Shown: piece by piece, positions 1 to 7,730 of the stretch
Numbering within the stretch: the stretch's first letter is position 1
How the letters are laid out: each line of letters opens with the position of its first letter
From: Fusibacter sp. A1
GTDB taxonomy: Bacteria > Bacillota > Clostridia > Peptostreptococcales > Acidaminobacteraceae
Direction: 5' to 3'
DNA: 47,734 nt
Assembly: GCF_004125825.1 (NCBI RefSeq)
Contig: NZ_QQWI01000018.1
Location: forward strand, 1-47,734
Program-made: the position numbers and the translations under genes
The notes under the pieces: model-generated
What the model was told of the DNA's origin: nothing
The model's input: only the letters and a program-made list of their open reading frames with translations
The model's database searches: none

Positions 1-197
1 AGACCCGCCTCCGTGAACAAAGTACGTTCACTTTCAGGCGCCACGAACAAAATACGTTCGGTCTGGGAGACCCGCCTCCGTGAACAAAGTACGTTCACTT
101 TCAGGCGCCACGAACAAAATACGTTCGGTCTGGGAGACCCGCCTCCGTGAACAAAGTACGTTCACTTTCAGGCGCCACGAACAAAATACGTTCGTGG
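1..197. repeat. 67-bp tandem repeat array (2.9 copies) of a two-hairpin unit
   Basis: Units begin at 1, 68 and 135. The first two are identical over 67 bp and the third is incomplete. Each unit carries hairpin A (GTGAAC, loop AAAGTAC, GTTCAC), a linker, and hairpin B built on CGAAC / GTTCG with loop AAAATAC. In the last copy hairpin B is complete (CCACGAAC / GTTCGTGG, 175-197). The unit junction GGTCT-GGG-AGACC is itself a dyad. The same two-hairpin design recurs inverted at 27.1-27.3 kb, so this is a dispersed family. The array may continue left of the window. Confidence 0.9.
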
Positions 198-200
198 TTA

Positions 201-230
201 TTGACCAATACGGTCAACCGGGTGTATAAT
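201..230 (+). promoter_or_regulatory. Sigma-A promoter with overlapping operator dyad for the tetR-ABC operon
   Basis: A -35 box TTGACC (201-206) and a perfect -10 TATAAT (225-230) are 18 bp apart. The -35 is one arm of the inverted repeat TTGACC-N5-GGTCAA (201-217). A related half-site, ATTGACC, recurs downstream near 234-240. A dyad over the -35 directly ahead of a TetR-family gene fits autorepression, which is inferred. The promoter lies inside the longest possible reading frame of that gene, so it also argues for the downstream start at 273. Confidence 0.75.
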
Positions 231-272
231 GAAATTGACCAGAGTAGTCGGTTTTGTTTGGGAGGTGATTAT

Positions 273-887
273 TTGGAGGATTTATTTAAGGGTTTTGATC
301 CCGAAAAGCGGGATAGGATTGTCAATGCGGCGCTTAAGGAATTTAGTGTGAACACGTTTAAAAAAGCGTCTACCAACAATATCGTCAAAGAGGCCGGTGT
401 GTCAAAAGGACTGCTTTATCATTACTTTCACAGTAAGAAGGAGCTCTACGACCATCTTGAGACCTTTTCCCTAACCACCATGATCGATACCATTTTGGAA
501 CATCTGGACTGGGCAGAAAAGGATATTTTTGAAAGAATCAAACAGATCGCGATCATTAAGGCCGGTGTACTGAACAAGTATCCGTACATGGCGGCTTTCA
601 CAAAAAATCTCTTCGCGGAGAAGTCCATGGAAGAGATAAAGGCGATCATCGAAGAGCACTCGCCGGATATTAACCATGAAATCTACACTAAAGGAATCGA
701 TTTTTCGCTATTTAAAGAAGACGTTCCACCGGACAAGGCGATTAAAATGATTCAGTGGACGATCGAGAAATACGGCGAGGAAAGAGTCGCCGCTATGAAC
801 TTAAGTGATCAGGCGCTTGACTTCGACCAGCTGATGAAAGAAGTCGACGAGTATCTTAAAGTGCTAAAACTGGCATTTTACAAATAA
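273..887 (+). CDS. TetR/AcrR-family transcriptional regulator
   Basis: A 204-residue regulator with an N-terminal helix-turn-helix at about residues 10-55 (FSVNTF, NNIVKEAGVSKGLLYHYF), the typical TetR DNA-binding domain, followed by a mostly helical ligand-binding part. The frame is open upstream to an ATG at 147, but that extension only translates the tandem repeat and promoter. The chosen start is TTG at 273, 7 nt after GGAGG (261-265). It is the first gene of an export operon, 15 nt ahead of the ATPase. By analogy with TetR-exporter pairs it probably represses its own operon through the dyad at 201-217. The ligand is unknown. Confidence 0.85.
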   Translation: MEDLFKGFDPEKRDRIVNAALKEFSVNTFKKASTNNIVKEAGVSKGLLYHYFHSKKELYDHLETFSLTTMIDTILEHLDWAEKDIFERIKQIAIIKAGVLNKYPYMAAFTKNLFAEKSMEEIKAIIEEHSPDINHEIYTKGIDFSLFKEDVPPDKAIKMIQWTIEKYGEERVAAMNLSDQALDFDQLMKEVDEYLKVLKLAFYK

Positions 888-902
888 AAGGAGGCATGTT
901 TG

Positions 903-1757
903 ATGATTAGTGTTAAGAATCTGCATCATTCTTATAGCAAGGATGACAAGTACGCTGTTAAAGATGTAAGTTTTGAAGTAGCCGAGGGAGAGGTATTCGG
1001 GTTCTTAGGACCATCAGGCGCCGGTAAGTCGACTACACAAGGAATCCTAACAGGACTTTTGCAACTTCAAAAGGGTCAAGTGTCTGTGGCTGGATACGAT
1101 GTAAAGAAAATCAAAAACGAAATGTTCAACAAAATCGGCATGTCATTTGAGCAGTCCAACGTCTACAGCAAGATGACCGCAAAAGAAAATCTGGACTTTT
1201 ATGCAAAGCTATTCGATGTCGAAACGATGGATTCTCAAAAACTTTTAGAGATGGTCGGTCTTGGCGACAAGGCCAACTTGAAAGCCGGCGAATTTTCAAA
1301 AGGCATGAAGCACAGACTTACCTTTGCAAGATCGATGATCAACAAACCTACCTTATGGTTTTTAGATGAGCCGACAACCGGATTAGACCCTGCAATCGCA
1401 GCTGAAATCAAAGACATCATCAAGGCCAGGCAAAAAGAAGGCGTCACTATCTTCTTGACCACGCACAACATGTATATCGCCGATGAACTTTGCGACAGGG
1501 TCGCATTCATCGTCGACGGTGAGATCAAACTGATCGATTCACCTAAAAATCTTAAACTGCAATACGGCGAAAAGTTTGTAGATGTAGAGTATATCAAAGA
1601 CGACAAGGTTGTCAAAGACACCTTCTCCACCACCTTGGACGAAGACAAGAAAAGACTTCAAGAAGTCATCGGAAGCTACGAGATTGTCACGATGCACACC
1701 AAAGAAGCGACTCTTGAAGAGATCTTCATCAAAGTAACCGGAAGGGGGCTTATCTAA
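903..1757 (+). CDS. ABC transporter ATP-binding protein (drug/lipid exporter type)
   Basis: A 284-residue nucleotide-binding subunit that would energise the two permeases encoded next. Visible motifs are Walker A GPSGAGKS near residue 39, a Q-loop in SFEQSN, a signature in the less common form SKGMKHR, Walker B ending in LDEPTTGLDP, and the switch histidine in LTTHN. The ATG at 903 follows AAAGGAGG with good spacing; a TTG directly before it is less likely. The C-terminal ~70 residues resemble the accessory domain of multidrug-type ATPases. The stop is 1 nt from the next start, so translation is probably coupled. The substrate is not predictable. Confidence 0.93.
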   Translation: MISVKNLHHSYSKDDKYAVKDVSFEVAEGEVFGFLGPSGAGKSTTQGILTGLLQLQKGQVSVAGYDVKKIKNEMFNKIGMSFEQSNVYSKMTAKENLDFYAKLFDVETMDSQKLLEMVGLGDKANLKAGEFSKGMKHRLTFARSMINKPTLWFLDEPTTGLDPAIAAEIKDIIKARQKEGVTIFLTTHNMYIADELCDRVAFIVDGEIKLIDSPKNLKLQYGEKFVDVEYIKDDKVVKDTFSTTLDEDKKRLQEVIGSYEIVTMHTKEATLEEIFIKVTGRGLI

Positions 1758-1758
1758 T

Positions 1759-2874
1759 ATGAAGTTATGGTATAGTTTCACCAAAGAGCTGAAACTATCG
1801 TCTAAAAGCTGGTACTTTTATATCGAAATCGGTATGGCGATTGTCTTTTTAGTAATCTTGCTTTTCGTAGTTCCCGAAAATTTCAACGACAAATCCGGTG
1901 AGTATATCTACATGGATCTTCCCGATACGTATGTCGAGTATATGTTCGATCAGACAAGAAACGAGGATTTGGATCATCAGGAGCAAATCGTAGAACTCGA
2001 GATAAACGACAGGACCGTCACAGCCACACTTTTTATCACCAGCGACAAAGAAATCTATTATTTGGATGATAAGCAAGCGGTTTTCGACTTTGCGGATATC
2101 GAAAAGAAGTTCGCTGCTGACATGTATTTGAACGACAAAGGTGAGATAGCCTACACTTACTACCTGCAGGGCTACGAAGCGGACCGCCTAAAAAATCTTT
2201 ACTTGGTGTTCCACAACAAAGTCGCAAGTCTTGGAGACATCAAGACCCATGTTGAAGCGCAAGAAGTAAGGGTGATGCACGAAGGGTTTAAGGACATGTC
2301 CGATAGGGAGAGTTTCATACCTGTCTTCCTGACATTCAACGGCAGTCTGATGGGCCTATTCATCATCGCCGCGTACATCTTCCTGGATAAGCAGGAAGGC
2401 ATCATCAAAGCTTATGCTGTCACGGCATCCACCGTGTGGCAGTATCTTTTAAGCAAGGTCGGAGTGCTTTCAGTCACTACATTGATCACAAGCCTCATCA
2501 TGGTGATTCCGATCATAGGATTTGATATCAATTACGGTCTTCTGATCTTGTTTCTGATCACCTCAGGGTTATTCGCATCCTCACTGGGGCTAGTGCTGAC
2601 AAGTTACTTTAAGGATTTCATGCAATCTTTTGGAGCGCTGTTTATCGTCATTATTTTCTTCATGTTGCCGAATATAGCCTACTTCATTCCTAGCTGGGAT
2701 CCCGTCTGGATGAAATTCATTCCATCCTACTACATGATCCAGAGCTTCAAGGAAATCATACTCCCATCGACCGATGTGAACTTTGTACTGATGTCTTCTT
2801 TAGGTCTGTTTATAGCTGGATCGGTTCTTTTCACCTTTGCAAACTACAGATTTAAAAAAACACTAACAATTTGA
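1759..2874 (+). CDS. ABC-2 type permease, first subunit
   Basis: A 371-residue membrane protein. One hydrophobic segment lies near residues 20-40. It is followed by a polar domain of about 150 residues, probably extracytoplasmic, and then about five to six hydrophobic segments from residue ~195 to the C terminus. That is the ABC-2 exporter layout with a large loop after the first helix. It starts 1 nt after the ATPase stop and lies 19 nt before the second permease. Together they would form a heterodimeric transmembrane channel. No substrate-defining motif was recognised. Confidence 0.85.
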   Translation: MKLWYSFTKELKLSSKSWYFYIEIGMAIVFLVILLFVVPENFNDKSGEYIYMDLPDTYVEYMFDQTRNEDLDHQEQIVELEINDRTVTATLFITSDKEIYYLDDKQAVFDFADIEKKFAADMYLNDKGEIAYTYYLQGYEADRLKNLYLVFHNKVASLGDIKTHVEAQEVRVMHEGFKDMSDRESFIPVFLTFNGSLMGLFIIAAYIFLDKQEGIIKAYAVTASTVWQYLLSKVGVLSVTTLITSLIMVIPIIGFDINYGLLILFLITSGLFASSLGLVLTSYFKDFMQSFGALFIVIIFFMLPNIAYFIPSWDPVWMKFIPSYYMIQSFKEIILPSTDVNFVLMSSLGLFIAGSVLFTFANYRFKKTLTI

Positions 2875-2893
2875 TGCCAGAAAGGAGGATCAG

Positions 2894-3895
2894 ATGATTA
2901 AAAAAATACTTGCGATCTTTACACGAGATCTGAAAGTGAGCCTTAAAGATTTCATCTCACTTTACATCATTATCTTTCCACTCTTATTTGCGATTGTCAT
3001 CAATGTATTCACCCCTGGCATCAACGATTCCACAGTGAATCTCGCAATGCTAGCATCCGACGATGCCAAGCAGATCGCCTATTTGCAGGATTTTGCCAAA
3101 GTCGAACTCTTCAGTTCTGTCAAAGCCATCGAAAACCGAATCGAAAAGCGAGACAATATCATCGGGATCATCCCCGAGGAGGATAGCTATTACCTGCTGC
3201 TTCAGGGTAACGAACCGGAAGGTATTGTCGAATTTGCCAAAGCCTTAAGGGCGTTCTACGACTACGGCGTGACCGTGGAGGATTCAGAAGCCACAATATA
3301 CGATTTCGAACGCTCCACTCCACCACTAAAAAAAGTACTGGTCAGTGCGGCGATCATGTTCATCTCGGTTCTTGGCGGCATGCTGATCGCCATCAATATC
3401 GTCGAGGAAAAAGTCGACAACACCATCAGCGCGATCCACGTGACACCGATCTCAAGAATCGGCTACATCATAGGAAAAAGCGCAATCGGCGTCATCGTAC
3501 CGATCATAGGTACAGCTCTGATGCTTATCTTTACAGGATACACCGAAATCAATTACGCTCAGGTATTCGTCCTACTGCTTACATCTTCAATCATCAGCCT
3601 GCTGGTCGGCTTTATCGAAGGACTTACCAATGATGATGTGATGAACGCCGCGGGAAATATTAAAATTTTATTTTTACCGCTTCTCGGCTCAGTAGCAGGG
3701 TATGAATTACTTGCAGACAAATGGCAACCGTTTTTCTACTGGATACCATTTTATTGGACTTACAGAGGCAACGATTTGGTTTTATCGAATTCAGGTACAT
3801 GGGGACAGATTTTAATGTATGCCGGATTCGTTGTAATAATCAGTGCGGTGGTATTTGCGCTACTCGCACCAAAAATTCGAAAAGGTCTAGAATAA
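2894..3895 (+). CDS. ABC-2 type permease, second subunit
   Basis: A 333-residue membrane protein with the same plan as its upstream neighbour: one N-terminal transmembrane segment (about residues 20-40), a polar domain of about 110 residues, then several C-terminal membrane spans. It contains a segment like VEEKVDNTISAI, common at the cytoplasmic coupling region of ABC-2 permeases. GGAGG precedes the ATG at ideal spacing. It presumably pairs with the first permease and the ATPase as an efflux pump. Confidence 0.85.
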   Translation: MIKKILAIFTRDLKVSLKDFISLYIIIFPLLFAIVINVFTPGINDSTVNLAMLASDDAKQIAYLQDFAKVELFSSVKAIENRIEKRDNIIGIIPEEDSYYLLLQGNEPEGIVEFAKALRAFYDYGVTVEDSEATIYDFERSTPPLKKVLVSAAIMFISVLGGMLIAINIVEEKVDNTISAIHVTPISRIGYIIGKSAIGVIVPIIGTALMLIFTGYTEINYAQVFVLLLTSSIISLLVGFIEGLTNDDVMNAAGNIKILFLPLLGSVAGYELLADKWQPFFYWIPFYWTYRGNDLVLSNSGTWGQILMYAGFVVIISAVVFALLAPKIRKGLE

Positions 3896-3908
3896 GGAGG
3901 GTGTTATT

Positions 3909-4115
3909 ATGAACGCATGGCCACTATTAGGTTTACTCTTATTAGCGTATGCAGGACTTGTCGTATGGATCACCGTGAAAAAACCGCCTAAGATTTGGGG
4001 CATGGCTAAAATCAAAGGCTTCATCAAGGTAATGGGAGAAAAAGGAACCGAGATATTCTTCTATGTATGGGCAGGGCTCGCAGTAGCGGTAGCCATCTGG
4101 CTATTCACACTTTAA
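3909..4115 (+). CDS. Small two-span membrane protein of the export operon
   Basis: A 68-residue protein preceded by a strong AAGGAGG site and 13 nt after the second permease. It has two hydrophobic segments (about residues 4-23 and 50-67) separated by a basic stretch rich in lysine, giving a predicted hairpin topology with a positive loop. I do not recognise the family. Its place as the last gene before the operon terminator suggests a small accessory subunit or stabiliser of the exporter; this is inference from position only. Confidence 0.7.
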   Translation: MNAWPLLGLLLLAYAGLVVWITVKKPPKIWGMAKIKGFIKVMGEKGTEIFFYVWAGLAVAVAIWLFTL

Positions 4116-4122
4116 ACCTATC

Positions 4123-4151
4123 AGGGTAGACTACAAGTCTACCCTATTTTT
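4123..4151 (+). terminator. Intrinsic terminator of the tetR-ABC operon
   Basis: A perfect 9-bp stem AGGGTAGAC / GTCTACCCT with loop TACAA, followed by ATTTTT. It lies 8 nt after the stop of the small membrane protein. Confidence 0.9.
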
Positions 4152-4154
4152 CTG

Positions 4155-4213
4155 CCCTCTCTTCCAACCCACCGTACGGGTAGGCTTTATGTCTACCCTC
4201 TCTTCCAACCCAC
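4155..4213. repeat. Direct repeat beside the operon terminator
   Basis: An identical 18-bp stretch starting CCCTCTCTTCC occurs at 4155-4172 and 4196-4213. Between the copies is a second, weaker hairpin, GGGTAG / CTACCC, resembling the arms of the terminator just upstream. It looks like a partial duplication of the terminator region. Confidence 0.7.
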
Positions 4214-4214
4214 T

Positions 4215-4257
4215 CAAAAAAAAATAAAAAACCAGTCAATCCGAAGATTAACTGGTT
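4215..4257 (-). terminator. Intrinsic terminator of the cold-shock gene
   Basis: Read on the minus strand: a 12-bp stem (one G-T wobble) between AACCAGTTAATC and GATTGACTGGTT, closed by a TTCG tetraloop, then a long T tract (A-rich 4216-4229 on the plus strand). It lies 20 nt downstream of the cold-shock stop codon. Confidence 0.93.
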
Positions 4258-4277
4258 CTAATTCACTTAAATATTAA

Positions 4278-4478
4278 TTATTTAGAAGTGATGTTTTCAG
4301 CTTGAGGACCTTTAGGACCTTGAGCCAATGTGAAAGTAACTTCTTCGCCTTCTTCAAGCGTTTTGTAACCTTCTTTGTTGATTTGTGAGAAGTGAGCGAA
4401 AACGTCTTTACCGTCTTCTCCAGTGATAAAACCAAAACCTTTTTCGCCGTTAAACCATTTTACTATTCCGTTCATCAT
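4278..4478 (-). CDS. cspA: Cold-shock domain protein (CspA family)
   Basis: A 66-residue single OB-fold protein that binds single-stranded RNA or DNA and acts as an RNA chaperone. RNP1 (KGFGFI) and RNP2 (VFAHF) are both present, as is the family opening with VKWFN. The frame extends five codons upstream, but that part contains the GGAGG site, so the ATG at 4478 is chosen (8 nt spacing); the adjacent ATG at 4475 is an alternative. It is monocistronic, with its own terminator and a long untranslated leader. The symbol is a family label; the paralog is not determined. Confidence 0.93.
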   Translation of the reverse strand: MMNGIVKWFNGEKGFGFITGEDGKDVFAHFSQINKEGYKTLEEGEEVTFTLAQGPKGPQAENITSK

Positions 4479-4659
4479 AATGTGAACCTCCAAATTTAAA
4501 TTTCCCTAAGTTCCATGTAAAAACGTTCATCAATCAAAATTTGTTGTTCATAATATGTCTTATCTTAAGAACTGAACTTCAACAATACTCGAATTAATAT
4601 ATTTTACGTGCTTAATTAAGGTACTCCTGAATGATACCATGATAACTATCAAAGTGCAA
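4479..4659 (-). promoter_or_regulatory. Probable cold-shock promoter and long 5' leader
   Basis: On the minus strand TTGCAC (4654-4659) and TATCAT (4631-4636) are 17 bp apart, giving a predicted leader of about 145 nt before the cold-shock ATG. Long, AT-rich leaders are typical of cold-shock mRNAs and act as thermosensors in known cases. The -35 match is poor, so the exact promoter is uncertain. No other gene is present between 4479 and 4790. Confidence 0.4.
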
Positions 4660-4665
4660 GGCTTA

Positions 4666-4691
4666 TTCAAAAATAAAACCTTGGTTATTTC
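4666..4691 (-). terminator. Weak terminator-like hairpin after the GNAT gene
   Basis: On the minus strand a dyad centred on AACC-A-AGGTT, extended by AAAT / ATTT with a bulge, is followed by a T-rich run. It lies about 100 nt past the stop of the acetyltransferase and could end the minus-strand operon ahead of the cold-shock promoter. Confidence 0.4.
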
Positions 4692-4789
4692 AAAAAAACC
4701 TTGAACATCCTGCAATCACACAATTCTCTGAATGTATATTTTTATAACTTTCCATACGATCCTACCGTTTACATCAATCCTCACAGAAA

Positions 4790-5365
4790 TCATTTCTCTG
4801 ACTGCTCCTTTTGATACGTCTCATAAAGGAGACTATAGCAGTTGAGGTCTACAAATTCGCCGTCTTTGATCATATGCTGCCTCTGGATACCCTCGAAGGT
4901 CATCCCAAGCTTCTGAAGCACGTGGTTTGAGGCTTCGTTTCGTTGAAACGCCCTACCTATCACCTTGTTAAATCCCAAGTCATCAAAACAGTATCGTATG
5001 ACCGAGTTCATCGCTTCGGTGGTGATTCCGCGGTTCCAGTAGTTCTTATTAACCATGAAGCCAAGTTCCGCCCACCTATGTCTGAAGCTCCACTGAACAA
5101 AACTTGCGGTACCGATCAGTTTATTTGAAGACCGTTCCTCGATCGCCCAGAAATAGTACCCCTTTTCATCTTGGTAATTAGTCGTCACCTTCGTCACAAA
5201 ATCACCAGCATCCTCCAACGATTTAAAGGTATCCAGCGTGATATGTCTAGTGACATGCGTATCACACCCTATCTCATAAAAGTCCAAGACATCGTCAGGT
5301 CTAAAAGCTCTCAAGACAAGTCTTTGTGTACCAAGTACAGGTAATTCCCAAGCTTTACCGCTCAT
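4790..5365 (-). CDS. GNAT-family N-acetyltransferase (RimJ/RimL-like)
   Basis: A 191-residue acetyltransferase opening with the typical TQRLVLRAFRPDD strand. A core with ELGFMVNKNYWNRGITTEAM contains the acetyl-CoA loop (x-x-G-x-G/A type, here NRGITTEA), and a C-terminal segment reads VLQKLGMTFEG. This is the layout of RimJ/RimL relatives that acetylate N-terminal amines of proteins or small amines; the substrate cannot be told. A GGGGGA site precedes the ATG. It is the last gene of the minus-strand run starting at 9527 and begins 19 nt after the isomerase stop. Confidence 0.88.
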   Translation of the reverse strand: MSGKAWELPVLGTQRLVLRAFRPDDVLDFYEIGCDTHVTRHITLDTFKSLEDAGDFVTKVTTNYQDEKGYYFWAIEERSSNKLIGTASFVQWSFRHRWAELGFMVNKNYWNRGITTEAMNSVIRYCFDDLGFNKVIGRAFQRNEASNHVLQKLGMTFEGIQRQHMIKDGEFVDLNCYSLLYETYQKEQSEK

Positions 5366-5384
5366 CGTCTTCCCCCTATGTATC

Positions 5385-6170
5385 CTAAGTTGTTCTTTTT
5401 AACCTTAATTTTTCGATGGATCGTCGAAGACTCCCTGATTCCTTGACTTCGATCACACATCTGGCCTTGTTTTTCACCGCAAGATCGATAAACGTCAAAA
5501 TCTCCAGATCACCTGTGAAGAGTTCCATATGATTCTTTTTAGCCATTCCGTCATGGATATGAAAATGACTGATCTCGTCCATGCGGTTCTTATAATAAGC
5601 CTTATCCTTGTAACCGCTAGCGATGTCGTGCCCGATATCATAAGTCAGACCGAAACAGTCCGATTCAAGTAGCAGGTCCGTACACTTTTTGATAAAACCC
5701 TTATCGTGTATCCCCGTATTCTCCACACAGATCAGAATTCCAGCATCTCCTATCGCCTCTTCAACACGTTCTCTAAACGATCTGATGTGTTCGAGGTACA
5801 CGGCTTCATACTTCTCATACAGAAACACCGCTTTTGAAGGCAGCTTAAAATGGATTCCGATGGAGAGGTGCATGTTGATCAGTTTAATATCAAGCGCCTT
5901 CGCAATATCGATGGCAGTCATCACATGCTTTTGGTATCCTTCCCTCAGTACAGGATCAAGCGCCCCGACATCGGCACTCTCATTCACATGAAGCGTCAGT
6001 TCCACTCCATATCTATGCATCAGATTCTTAGCCGAACCAAGGTCCATCGCCGAGTCGAACATCGGCAGATTCATATTCAGTTCTACAAAATCAAGCCCTA
6101 GCTCTTGACACAGCACCATATTTTCTTCTAGAGTCGCGTATTCAATCAAAGACGGCATTCCAAGTTTCAT
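5385..6170 (-). CDS. Sugar phosphate isomerase/epimerase-like TIM-barrel protein
   Basis: A 261-residue protein of the xylose isomerase-like / endonuclease IV-like TIM-barrel superfamily. Likely metal-ligand positions are visible: glutamate in ICVENTG, aspartate and histidine in YDIGHD, histidines in HFHIHDG, and glutamate in VIEVKES near the C terminus. Family members isomerise or epimerise sugars and sugar-derived acids, but the family is functionally broad. GGAGG lies 9 nt ahead of the ATG. It is followed after 19 nt by the GNAT gene and preceded by a 67-nt gap with a small hairpin. Confidence 0.85.
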   Translation of the reverse strand: MKLGMPSLIEYATLEENMVLCQELGLDFVELNMNLPMFDSAMDLGSAKNLMHRYGVELTLHVNESADVGALDPVLREGYQKHVMTAIDIAKALDIKLINMHLSIGIHFKLPSKAVFLYEKYEAVYLEHIRSFRERVEEAIGDAGILICVENTGIHDKGFIKKCTDLLLESDCFGLTYDIGHDIASGYKDKAYYKNRMDEISHFHIHDGMAKKNHMELFTGDLEILTFIDLAVKNKARCVIEVKESGSLRRSIEKLRLKRTT

Positions 6171-6193
6171 CTCAACAAACCTCCATCAAACAT

Positions 6194-6215
6194 CAAATGG
6201 CGCTCGCACCATTTG
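6194..6215. other. Intergenic hairpin without a T tract
   Basis: CAAATGG / CCATTTG, 7 bp with an 8-nt loop, lies in the 67-nt gap between the metallopeptidase stop and the isomerase ribosome site. With no T tract it is more likely an RNA processing or stability element than a terminator. Confidence 0.5.
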
Positions 6216-6237
6216 TGTTACAGTTCTGCGTGTAGCA

Positions 6238-7095
6238 CTAGCTGTTCAAGAAGTCATAGACCTCACTTTTTATCTTATCAAGCTCAAACCTTGCAATTTG
6301 CTCATTTGTATACCTCTCCTGCAGGGCGCTCACCCACACGGCACCAAGGTAATACCCTAAGTCGGCAACGCCTTCGAACTTGGTCCAATCACCATAAAAA
6401 TCTTGCGCGGACTTACCTTCCACAAGTCTCTCTTTGTATACGTTCTTCAGCCTATCAAGGTTTCGTCTGCAGTAGTCAAGCCACTCGCCATCGTCCTGAT
6501 GGTAATCGCCGTTTCCTTGCAGCAGTTGCTGGTTTTTTTGAGCAAAACCTTCAATGTAGAGTCTCCACGCCCAGGTGTCTTCCATCGTGTCAAAGTCCTT
6601 GCTTATGCTTTCACCACGCAGGATACGGTGGGCATCATGGGCAAGTTCGTGACTCACAAGTCCTAGCATCTGATCCTCACCCTGCCAGCCTAGTTCCGCG
6701 ATCTTGGCAGCTCCGATTAGCATCGCGCCCTCACCATCGATCATAGCGGCCCAGCCCGCCGCATTTGCCAACCCCATATAATAGTATAAGGCCGTATCCT
6801 CTTTTCCACCGCAAAGTTCATGAAACGCAGTTTCGATTTTAAAAACCGCCTTCTTAAAATTGACATGCGCTTCTCTCATAGCCGGTAATTTTACAGTCAG
6901 TGCCTCATGCATGATCGGAACCACCCTCTCAAGGTCGCCCTCCTCAAGGTCCGATTCGCAGAGATCTCTTATCTTTGGCATGTTCTCCATGTACGTTTTC
7001 CACAGTGGCAATAAATTATCGCTGTTTCCGTCATAGGCACTCGCCATCGCCTCTATTCCATCCATCGTATCGATTATTCTCATCGCTTCTCCCAT
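6238..7095 (-). CDS. Putative zinc metallopeptidase, HELAH type (DUF2268/YjaZ-like)
   Basis: A 285-residue protein with the zinc peptidase signature HELAH at about residue 158. It is followed about 40 residues later by YIEGFAQ, whose glutamate is the expected third ligand in this type of fold. The arrangement resembles the DUF2268/YjaZ group; exact family membership is inferred. No signal peptide or membrane segment is seen, so it is probably cytoplasmic. The start at 7095 overlaps the previous gene by 16 nt. An in-frame ATG at 7083 forms an ATGA overlap and is an equally plausible, translationally coupled start. The substrate is unknown; the neighbouring peptidase E-like gene suggests peptide turnover. 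Confidence 0.75.
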   Translation of the reverse strand: MGEAMRIIDTMDGIEAMASAYDGNSDNLLPLWKTYMENMPKIRDLCESDLEEGDLERVVPIMHEALTVKLPAMREAHVNFKKAVFKIETAFHELCGGKEDTALYYYMGLANAAGWAAMIDGEGAMLIGAAKIAELGWQGEDQMLGLVSHELAHDAHRILRGESISKDFDTMEDTWAWRLYIEGFAQKNQQLLQGNGDYHQDDGEWLDYCRRNLDRLKNVYKERLVEGKSAQDFYGDWTKFEGVADLGYYLGAVWVSALQERYTNEQIARFELDKIKSEVYDFLNS

Positions 7096-7691
7096 GCTTC
7101 CTTTCCAAAGACCACCGCGCTGTAATCATTGATTCTAAGGCCTTTCAGACCATGTTCTTTCAGATAAGTCTCAAAGACCTCTCTTTTTACCGCATAGGAT
7201 TCCCTATCGTAATGCGGGCATATCCTTTCGTCTACAAGCCCCAGACACTCCACCACTTCGACAACCTGATGATCTTCTGCCACTAGATAATCAAGACCGA
7301 AGCAGATCGCACCCGCACTGATACCAGCTAGAATGCTCTTTTTTTCAAGCGCTTCATAGAAGAGGGCGCCCATATCATGCCTGATCAGCTGCTCCATCAA
7401 AAGCATTACAGAACCCCCGCCGATGATGATCATATCTGCATCCAGTACGCTTTCTCTGATACGCTTCTCACTCAAATTTCCTTTTATCAATAGCAGCGGT
7501 TCCACCACACAGTCGAACCGCCCTTCAAAACTCGCCTTCGCCAACCTGAAATTCTTCTCCTCATCATTACCCGCAGTCGGCAGGTACAGAATCCTCACAT
7601 AAGCTGATCTGGACATTTCGATCAAGTGCTTTTCTATCTCACCAAACCTATCCAAATCACCAATCCCACCAATCGCAACAATCTTCCCCAT
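7080..7691 (-). CDS. Peptidase E-like protein (S51 family, class I glutamine amidotransferase-like fold)
   Basis: A 203-residue protein with the S51 nucleophile elbow GISAGA near residue 124, the upstream loop IIGGGSV, and a conserved PHYD segment carrying a histidine. Characterised peptidase E cleaves Asp-X dipeptides; relatives include cyanophycinases. The length fits the short peptidase E type. GGGGGA lies just before the ATG. It overlaps the downstream metallopeptidase start, implying coupled expression of two peptidases. Confidence 0.85.
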   Translation of the reverse strand: MGKIVAIGGIGDLDRFGEIEKHLIEMSRSAYVRILYLPTAGNDEEKNFRLAKASFEGRFDCVVEPLLLIKGNLSEKRIRESVLDADMIIIGGGSVMLLMEQLIRHDMGALFYEALEKKSILAGISAGAICFGLDYLVAEDHQVVEVVECLGLVDERICPHYDRESYAVKREVFETYLKEHGLKGLRINDYSAVVFGKEAWEKR

Positions 7692-7730
7692 AGTCTCCCC
7701 CTTTTCACCCCATAAAAAGATGAAACTTCT

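Noticed and set aside
1..197. CRISPR array
   Set aside because: Units are contiguous with no variable spacers and contain three dyads each, which does not fit repeat-spacer structure.
1235..1648. 137-residue frame opposite the ABC ATPase
   Set aside because: It is antisense to a clear ATPase with intact motifs and has no ribosome site or independent signal.
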